Positions 5,001-10,648 of a stretch of 10,648 nt of DNA are shown here, piece after piece. The stretch lies in assembly GCA_030622395.1 (NCBI GenBank), contig JAUXGF010000041.1, forward strand, positions 1 to 10,648. The letters run 5' to 3'. Source of the stretch: Calditrichaceae bacterium (GTDB lineage: Bacteria; Calditrichota; Calditrichia; Calditrichales; Calditrichaceae). The position numbers were made by a program, and so were the translations under genes. The notes under the pieces were generated by a model. It made no database searches and was not told where the DNA came from. It saw only the letters and a list, made by a program, of their open reading frames with translations. Each line of letters opens with the position of its first letter. The stretch's first letter is position 1.

Positions 5001-8000
5001 ATGAAAACAAAACTGATCATTTCCGGCTTTTTTAAATGGACACAAAGGACTTTGTTAATTTTAAGTCTTTTGTTTTTGCTTCCTGCAATTGTAACAGCCC
5101 AACTTTCCGGAACTTATACTATCGGTATCGGAGGGGATTTCTCCACGTTTTCGGAAGCGGCTGATTCTCTCTATTCTCAGGGAGTCAGCGCCGCGATTGT
5201 GTTTGAGGCTCTTTCGGGCGATTACAATGAACATTTTATTATTAACCATGTTAGCGGCGTAAGTTCGGAAAATACTATTACTTTCAAGTCGCAAGCGGGC
5301 AATACGGACAGCGTACTGATTTTCTACCAGGCGCAGGAAAACGATTCCAATTATGTGGTTAAACTGAATAACGTCCAATATGTAACTTTTAAGGATATGA
5401 CTTTCCGGGCAACCGGGGAGCCTTACCACGGCATTATTTTTGATTTGGAAGATTATTCAGCAAATATAACAATTATGGATAACGTACTCGACGGAATTCC
5501 CGCCAACGACGCCTCTGCCGGCAGAACTATTATATTTGGTGATGAACGGCACCTCGATAATATCCATATTGAGGGAAACACCTTTTATGAGGGCAGTTAC
5601 GGGGTATTCCTGGAAGGCTGGAATGACACGTTCATTTATGGTACGGAGATTATTGGAAATACTTTTATACAGAACGGGTACAGCGGCGTTTATACAAACT
5701 GGAATTATGCGCCAAAAATCAATTATAACACGGTTGAAGCAAAATCTTATGGCATCCGCGTGAACGGTGATTACGGCGCCGGTCAGTATTCCTATAACCG
5801 TATTATTTCAGAAAATTGGGGGATGCTCATTCATCATATTGGCGAGGGGATTCCCCGCGCCGTTATTTCAAATAATTTTATCTCAATAGGAAAAAATGGA
5901 AACTATGGCATTACCATTCAAAATTCTAATAATATAGATATCTATTATAACAGCGTTTATGTAATGAGTAATTCACGCACTTCCTCGGCTTTTTATGCCG
6001 CGTATGCCTCCTATCTTACTAACGTCAATATTCGTAACAACAATTTTGCTAACCTCAACTGCGGCTATGCTCTTTACATAGGTACGCAGGACGTCGTCAA
6101 TCTGTTAGACCATAACAATCTCTATACGGCGGGCAACTATATTGCCGTTTGGGATAATGACAAAATTATTGATTTGAATGAGCTGCAAAAAATAAGCGGA
6201 AAGAATTCCAATTCCCTTTCTGTCTATCCCCATTATGCTTCATACAACGATTTGCATACCAGCGCGGCCTGGCTGGACGGCAAAGGCGTTCCGTTAGTTG
6301 ATTTTACAGTGGATATCGAGGGTGAGACGCGGGATGAAACAGCTCCCGATATCGGCGCCGATGAGTTTACGCCCGATCCTTCCACAACGACTCCGCTTTC
6401 AGCGGGAACATACACGATAGGCGCAAGCGGGGATTACCCTGATTTTTATTCTGCCGTACGGGACGCCGTTATGAAAGGAATCTCCGTACCTACGACTTAT
6501 AATGTTATTTCCGGCTCTTATACCGAACAGATAGATTTTATTAGCGTGCCCGGCGCAAATTCACAAAACAGGATAACTTTTCAATCACAATCCGGAAATC
6601 CGCAGGATGTGGAAATTTCCTTCGCGGCAACTTTACTGGATAGCAATTATGTAATGCGTTTTTACGGAGCCGATTTTATCACGCTGCAAAACCTCACCGT
6701 TACGGCAGACGGCGATCCGTACGCCCGGGTTGTTGATTTCTATCACGGTGCAGACAGCATAGAAATTAAAAACAATGTTCTGAATAGTATTGTCGATTCA
6801 GGTAACGATTCGAGACAGGCTGTAATCGCGGCAGATGATTCTTATTACCGCAGCAGAATTATTGAAGGGAATACCTTGAACCGGGGTACCTTTGGCGTCT
6901 TTATGCGCCGTGAACAAAATAATGATGAACTTCCTTTAGGCGCTCAAATACTAAACAATAAAATTTATGAAAACGGTTATTCCGGAATTCATTTGCAATT
7001 TTACGACTCCCCCGTTATCAACAATAATATCATCAATGCCTCATCAAAAGGAATTCAGGCCCTAACCTGCGACGGCGCCCTAAAAATCCAAAAAAATAAG
7101 ATTAACGTCCAGTACAGTGACGGTATATATCTGAGTTCCTGTACCGCGACTGAAGAATATAAAGGATTAATCACCAATAATTTTATATATGTGGGCGGCA
7201 GCGGTTCGGCTATTGGGATTTATATGAATAATTCACCCTACCAGGCCATATTAAACAACAGCGTTAATATTACCAGCAGCTACGCTCAAGCTAAGGCATT
7301 TTATATTTCAAGCACTTCGAGTACTTCAGCTACTATTATTAACAATATTTTCATGAACAGTGGAGGGGGGTATGCCTATTATATTACCACTCCATCAACA
7401 GTTTCCGGTTCGGATTATAATGATCTATATACAACCGGAAGCGTACTGGCGCGCTGGGACGGCGACAGGGCAACATTAAGCGATCTGCAAACCGCCAGCG
7501 GAATGGACGCCAATTCCGTATCCGTTGATCCGCTCTTTGCCTCAGCGACAAACCTGCACGCCAACGCCGCAGGGGTGGACAGCACCGGGGTTTCATTAGC
7601 CGCCGTGCCGGATGATATTGACGGCGATACGCGCGACCTCAGTTTCCCGGATATCGGAGCTGATGAATTTATCTTCGGATTTAATTATCCACCGGTGATA
7701 ACCTCTGAGCCCGATACCATAGCCTATTATGCCGGTGAACTCTACGAATACCAGGTAACCGCAACAGATAATAATGGAGACGTCTTATTGTACAGCTTAA
7801 CTACTGCTCCAAATTGGCTGTCTATCAATGACTCAACCGGTTTGATAACAGGCGAACCCTTGTCTGCCGATGTCGGCGATACGGTGGTTACAATCCTTGT
7901 AAGCGATGAACGCGGCGGTACGGATTCTCAAACATATACGCTTCATGTTTATCCGGAAGTAGGAATCAGTCTATCCGATCCGCAAAATCCTAAAAAATTC

Positions 8001-8270
8001 ATTTTGTATCAAAATTATCCCAATCCATTTAATCCGACTACAACAATAAAATACGCCTTAGCAAAAAACTCTAAAGTCATATTAAAAGTATATAACGTTT
8101 TAGGACAGGAAATTAGAGCGTTAATCGACAAAGATCAAAATGCAGGTTATAAGACTGTTTTGTGGGATGGTAAAAATAAGTTCGGTCAAGACGTAAGCTC
8201 CGGTCTGTATTTTTATCGTCTTGAAACTAATGAATATATAAAAACAATGAAGGCGCTGCTGTTAAGATAG
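5001..8270 (+). CDS. T9SS-secreted protein with two beta-helix modules and an Ig-like domain
   Basis: This is a 1089-residue secreted protein. A signal peptide with hydrophobic core about 18-30 is probably cut after Ala33 (VTA-Q). Two homologous modules follow, 35-456 and 466-890. Each starts with GTYTIG plus a GD(F/Y) segment, continues as a right-handed beta-helix rich in Asn-Asn and Asn-Thr turns, and ends in a DI(E/D)G(E/D)TRD...PDIGADEF motif known from choice-of-anchor Q proteins. Residues 897-984 (PPVITSEPDTIAYYAGE to LHVY) resemble a putative Ig/cadherin-like domain with the typical LSINDSTGLITGEP. Residues 1000-1089 are a type A T9SS sorting domain (YQNYPNPFNPTTTIKY, VYNVLGQEI, SSGLYFYRLE) overlapping a FlgD-like Ig fold, so it should cross the outer membrane by T9SS and be anchored or released. 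GGAAG lies 4 bases before the ATG. I see no catalytic signature; polysaccharide binding or lyase activity is possible. Confidence 0.92.
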   Translation: MKTKLIISGFFKWTQRTLLILSLLFLLPAIVTAQLSGTYTIGIGGDFSTFSEAADSLYSQGVSAAIVFEALSGDYNEHFIINHVSGVSSENTITFKSQAGNTDSVLIFYQAQENDSNYVVKLNNVQYVTFKDMTFRATGEPYHGIIFDLEDYSANITIMDNVLDGIPANDASAGRTIIFGDERHLDNIHIEGNTFYEGSYGVFLEGWNDTFIYGTEIIGNTFIQNGYSGVYTNWNYAPKINYNTVEAKSYGIRVNGDYGAGQYSYNRIISENWGMLIHHIGEGIPRAVISNNFISIGKNGNYGITIQNSNNIDIYYNSVYVMSNSRTSSAFYAAYASYLTNVNIRNNNFANLNCGYALYIGTQDVVNLLDHNNLYTAGNYIAVWDNDKIIDLNELQKISGKNSNSLSVYPHYASYNDLHTSAAWLDGKGVPLVDFTVDIEGETRDETAPDIGADEFTPDPSTTTPLSAGTYTIGASGDYPDFYSAVRDAVMKGISVPTTYNVISGSYTEQIDFISVPGANSQNRITFQSQSGNPQDVEISFAATLLDSNYVMRFYGADFITLQNLTVTADGDPYARVVDFYHGADSIEIKNNVLNSIVDSGNDSRQAVIAADDSYYRSRIIEGNTLNRGTFGVFMRREQNNDELPLGAQILNNKIYENGYSGIHLQFYDSPVINNNIINASSKGIQALTCDGALKIQKNKINVQYSDGIYLSSCTATEEYKGLITNNFIYVGGSGSAIGIYMNNSPYQAILNNSVNITSSYAQAKAFYISSTSSTSATIINNIFMNSGGGYAYYITTPSTVSGSDYNDLYTTGSVLARWDGDRATLSDLQTASGMDANSVSVDPLFASATNLHANAAGVDSTGVSLAAVPDDIDGDTRDLSFPDIGADEFIFGFNYPPVITSEPDTIAYYAGELYEYQVTATDNNGDVLLYSLTTAPNWLSINDSTGLITGEPLSADVGDTVVTILVSDERGGTDSQTYTLHVYPEVGISLSDPQNPKKFILYQNYPNPFNPTTTIKYALAKNSKVILKVYNVLGQEIRALIDKDQNAGYKTVLWDGKNKFGQDVSSGLYFYRLETNEYIKTMKALLLR

Positions 8271-8367
8271 TATGGAATGAATTATTGAATTGTTGCCTGT
8301 CCCTGTCCCCCGAATAATCGGGACGGCGCCTTAGGCGGGGATTGAAGAAGAATTGGAGTTTTGGAAA

Positions 8368-8454
8368 AGACCTCAAAGGTTTTCCCAAACCTTTGAGGTC
8401 TTTAAAGAATGAAATGTCTGTGACAGGGATAAATTATAACCATTAAACCATTCA
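8368..8454. repeat. 87-bp intergenic repeat with strong hairpin, copy 2
   Basis: This second copy differs from 4748-4834 at three positions (8407, 8445, 8449). The 14-bp stem is at 8369-8382 and 8387-8400. It lies between the convergent T9SS-protein and hydrolase genes. Read on the minus strand, the stem is followed by TTTT, so it could serve as the terminator of the hydrolase transcript as well as of the plus-strand transcript. The spacer 8271-8367 also holds one CCCGA-N4-TCGGG palindrome at 8309-8322. Confidence 0.85.
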
Positions 8455-8529
8455 ATAATTCATAAATTCAATTCTTCAGACATTCAGCCGTCAAACAATT
8501 AATTTCTTTAAAAAATAGGAAACAAGCTG

Positions 8530-9621
8530 TTAAAGCTCTTCTTCCGTGCCTTCCGCTAAATCGTTTGCCGGTTTGATGATACGCGTTTCGCCATGGGCAA
8601 GAAGCCAAAAATTATCTGAATTCCATTTACGATTTTCAATTTCCTTTTTTAATACCTCGGGCGGGTTGTTAAGCGGCTCGTCCGCCAGATCAAACGTTCC
8701 CCAATGGATGGCGATAAACTTTTTCCCCTGCAAATCAATATAAGCCTGAAGCGCATCCTTAGGACTCAGGTGCACCTGCGCCATAAACCAACGCGGCATG
8801 TAAGCGCCAATCGGCAGGGCGACTAAATCAAACGGACCAAATTTTTTACCAATCTCTTTGTAACCAGGGAAATAGCCGGAATCGCCGCCGAAATAAAAAT
8901 TGCTACCCTGTCCTTTTACAACCCAGCTTGCCCATAATGTTTTATTCTGATCAAAAGGCGTGCGCCCCGAAAAATGCTGCGCCGGTGTGCATGTAATTTC
9001 AAGACTATTAAATTTTATAGAATCCCACCAATCCAATTCTTCAAAATGGGTGATGCCTATATCCCTTAGAAAACCGCCTATGCCTAAAGGTACAAGATAA
9101 AAAGGTTTGTTGCCTAATCTTTTAATTGTGGCTTTATCGAGATGATCGTAATGATTATGTGAAATAATAACCAGGTCAATTTCGGGCAAATCATCAAAAT
9201 CTATTCCGGGCGGAGCATAGCGTTTTGGGCCTGCAAATTTAAAAGGGGAACCGCGTTCACTCCATATAGGATCGGTTAATATATTAATTCCTTCCATTTG
9301 CACCAGCAATGTCGAGTGTCCTACCCATGTTACTGTATATTCCGTTTTATTCCCGCGTAAAAATTTACCGTCGTTATCCACAACAGGGAAATCATAATTT
9401 TCCGGATGTTCAGGTTTTTTGCCGGTAATGCGTTCCCAAACCGACCATCTTAAGGCGTCAAAAAGGTTATTTTTTTTGAATTCCGGAGAAGGATTACGGA
9501 AGCCGTTAGCAGTATGATGATTCAATTTAGACTTATCCTGTCCATTAAGCATGTTACCTTCCAATATAAAAAAGATGAATAAAGAGAAGACAATCAAAGA
9601 TTTAACAAATAAATATTTCAT
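8530..9621 (-). CDS. Exported metallo-beta-lactamase-fold hydrolase, NAPE-PLD-like
   Basis: This 363-residue binuclear zinc hydrolase belongs to the group that includes N-acylphosphatidylethanolamine phospholipase D, which cleaves NAPE to N-acylethanolamine and phosphatidic acid. The substrate in this organism is unproven. An N-terminal hydrophobic stretch (about 9-20) is a signal peptide, perhaps cut near LNG-Q (27/28), or a membrane anchor. Motifs are TWVGHSTLLVQ (98-108), LTDPIWSERGSP (115-126), SHNHYDHLD (154-162) with His155, His157, Asp159 and His160, AQHFSGR with His216, GGDSGY with Asp247, QVHLSP with His284, and AIHWGTF with His306. The spacings 216-247, 247-284 and 284-306 equal those I recall for human NAPE-PLD (253-284, 284-321, 321-343). 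GGTGG lies 4 bases before the ATG. It is transcribed alone and convergent to the T9SS protein gene. Confidence 0.9.
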   Translation of the reverse strand: MKYLFVKSLIVFSLFIFFILEGNMLNGQDKSKLNHHTANGFRNPSPEFKKNNLFDALRWSVWERITGKKPEHPENYDFPVVDNDGKFLRGNKTEYTVTWVGHSTLLVQMEGINILTDPIWSERGSPFKFAGPKRYAPPGIDFDDLPEIDLVIISHNHYDHLDKATIKRLGNKPFYLVPLGIGGFLRDIGITHFEELDWWDSIKFNSLEITCTPAQHFSGRTPFDQNKTLWASWVVKGQGSNFYFGGDSGYFPGYKEIGKKFGPFDLVALPIGAYMPRWFMAQVHLSPKDALQAYIDLQGKKFIAIHWGTFDLADEPLNNPPEVLKKEIENRKWNSDNFWLLAHGETRIIKPANDLAEGTEEEL

Positions 9622-9713
9622 TTTACCACCGGTTAAGAATGAGGAATAATGGATTAATGGAGTACGGGATTATTGATAAAAATCATTACTCCGACATCTT
9701 GTTTACTCACTTT

Positions 9714-9729
9714 CCCCGAATGATCGGGG
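9714..9729. repeat. CCCCGA-N4-TCGGGG palindrome
   Basis: CCCCGA (9714-9719) and TCGGGG (9724-9729) form a 6-bp stem around ATGA. It is one of five intergenic copies of a CCCGA...TCGGG palindrome in the window; the others are at 2084-2097, 8309-8322, 10061-10074 and 10111-10125. All lie outside genes. No further gene is visible in the spacer 9622-10021, which is otherwise AT-rich. Confidence 0.6.
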
Positions 9730-9917
9730 CAGATTCATACATAGTTAATTTACCGCCGAAAAATTATCTACGTTTACGTATAATCCTGATTTTTGTTCAA
9801 TTGTTTTAATAGAAATATTAAATTGTTAAAGTAATGACTATATTCTTGCCTCTGAAATTCGGGATATCTTTAGAACTGGAAGTTTGCTCCGTAGGAATTC
9901 GTTTTGGATAATTCAGT

Positions 9918-9957
9918 AATTGGCAATTCCCAATTCGTAATTCGTAATTCCAAATTC
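9918..9957. repeat. Heptamer tandem repeat with AATTC core
   Basis: AATTG at 9918 and AATTC at 9925, 9932, 9939, 9946 and 9953 recur at an exact 7-bp period, the two bases between cores varying (GC, CC, GT, GT, CA). The next expected position, 9960, reads AATC, so the array decays there. It lies in a non-coding spacer upstream of the hydrolase gene. This looks like a short minisatellite grown by slippage; seven bases is not a helical turn, so a stacked protein-binding site is less likely. Confidence 0.75.
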
Positions 9958-10021
9958 CCAATCGAAGCTAATATATAATTCTGACTTTCATCTCAAAATT
10001 CAGGATACAATTTACGTAAAT

Positions 10022-10172
10022 AGTGTCTGAACGAAAAGGCTCTTTTTTGTCATTTCGAATCCCGATTTATCGGGTGAGAAATCTTTAACTTCAATATTTA
10101 TAACGATAAATCCCGATTATCGGGACGCTCCGCTTCGAAATGACAGTTTTGGCTAGTTTTCGTTCAGACACT
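10022..10172. mobile_element. MITE-like palindromic element, 151 bp
   Basis: A perfect 17-bp inverted repeat, TAGTGTCTGAACGAAAA at 10021-10037 and its complement at 10157-10173, closes a ~150-bp non-coding segment. The symmetry continues inward: GTCATTTCGAA at 10049-10059 mirrors TTCGAAATGAC at 10134-10144, and each half holds a CCCGAT...ATCGGG palindrome. AAAT directly flanks both ends (10018-10021 and 10173-10176) and may be a 4-bp target duplication; an alternative is TAAATAG at 10017 and 10172. There is no reading frame for a transposase, so it would be a non-autonomous element moved in trans. It ends 13 bp after the stop codon of the neighbouring minus-strand gene and may also terminate its transcript. 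Confidence 0.75.
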
Positions 10173-10184
10173 AAATAGAATCTA

Positions 10185-10648
10185 TCAATCCGGAATCTGG
10201 AAATTATTTATTGTTTGAGCTAATGAATTGGAAATATCATTCTGCAGCTTTATCCTATTCTCTTTTGAATCGGATACATGTTTTTGAGTTACTTCAAATT
10301 CGACGCCTATATAATTTTCGTCTTTAAACTGTTTTCGCAGGTGAGCTGCCATACCGTCGGGCTTGCCAAGATAAGGATAATTAAAACGGACGCATAGATC
10401 CGGCTGCCGCTCCCGTATACAATGCTTCCATTCCCGGCAGAAAGCTTTCTCATATTTTCTTTGCGGATTGTATAATAATCCAATATCGACGCTACGTTCT
10501 TTATTGTTTAAACAAGGCGTAAAACTATGAACGGCAATATGCAAAACTTTATAATGACTGCTTATTAACTTAGCTGTTTCACTTTCTACCCGCCAGCGAT
10601 GAGGATAATAATAGTTATCTAAAATAGACTTTTTTTCCGCAGCGCAAA
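10185..10648 (-). CDS. N-formylglutamate amidohydrolase-like protein, 5' end missing
   Basis: This is the C-terminal part of a zinc hydrolase of the FGase family (COG3931-like, relatives of HutG), whose characterised members remove formate from N-formyl-L-glutamate. The exact substrate here is unknown. The frame stays open from the stop at 10187-10185 to the right edge, giving 153 visible codons. The edge part reads LDNYYYPHRWRVE, then LHIAVHSFTP, and the segments RSVDIGLLYNP, VRFNYPYLGKPDG and YIGVEFEVTQK follow in the order usual for the family. A TTG at 10544-10542 could be mistaken for a start, but it falls inside the conserved strand before HSFTP and 34 conserved codons precede it. The zinc-binding N-terminal region and the real start lie beyond the window. 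The gene ends just before the MITE-like element; no partner gene is visible. Confidence 0.87.
   Translation of the reverse strand, partial: CAAEKKSILDNYYYPHRWRVESETAKLISSHYKVLHIAVHSFTPCLNNKERSVDIGLLYNPQRKYEKAFCREWKHCIRERQPDLCVRFNYPYLGKPDGMAAHLRKQFKDENYIGVEFEVTQKHVSDSKENRIKLQNDISNSLAQTINNFQIPD

Noticed and set aside
5061..5429. 122-codon minus-strand frame inside the T9SS protein gene
   Set aside because: It lies wholly antisense to the signal peptide and first module of a gene with clear domains, and shows no family signature.
9918..9957. CRISPR array
   Set aside because: The repeated unit is only 7 bp with no spacers of 30 bp or so, and no cas gene is visible.

Overview
The window looks like a chromosomal segment of a Gram-negative bacterium of the FCB superphylum (Ignavibacteria, Calditrichota, KSB1 or a close relative). 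This is inferred from a secreted protein ending in a type IX secretion (T9SS) sorting domain with the YPNPFNPTTTIKY motif, from a lipoprotein with a classical lipobox, and from the AT-rich spacers carrying many short palindromes. No rRNA, tRNA, CRISPR array, integrase or transposase gene was seen.

Layout. Positions 1-328 are an AT-rich left flank with a possible promoter, an operator-like palindrome and a hairpin. Two genes follow on the + strand: a TrpR-family repressor (329-598) and a TrpB2-type tryptophan synthase beta chain (636-2024). They are 37 bp apart and are closed by an intrinsic terminator. Next come a palindrome-rich spacer, a small four-cysteine protein of unknown function (2224-2493), and a repeat-filled spacer of about 0.5 kb. 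Two surface-protein genes follow: a lipoprotein built from three ~180-residue beta-helix repeats (3020-4702), and a 1089-residue T9SS cargo protein with two beta-helix modules, an Ig-like domain and a sorting domain (5001-8270). Each is followed by a copy of the same 87-bp repeat, which contains a 14-bp-stem hairpin. Convergent to them on the - strand lie an exported metallo-beta-lactamase-fold hydrolase resembling NAPE-PLD (8530-9621) and, cut by the right edge, an N-formylglutamate amidohydrolase-like gene (10185 to beyond 10648). The spacer between those two holds a heptamer tandem repeat and a ~151-bp MITE-like palindromic element.

How the genes work together. trpR-trpB2 is probably a self-contained cassette in which a tryptophan-sensing repressor controls its own transcription and that of an indole-to-tryptophan enzyme; no trpA or other trp gene is in the window. 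The two beta-helix proteins probably both act at the cell surface, one lipid-anchored and one delivered by T9SS, but nothing in the sequence shows what they bind or cut. The remaining genes look like unrelated single functions.

I did not find a clear new multi-gene system. The most unusual points are an imperfect 39-bp tandem duplication of the start of trpR whose first copy is broken by a stop codon, the MITE-like element, and the repeat families in the spacers.
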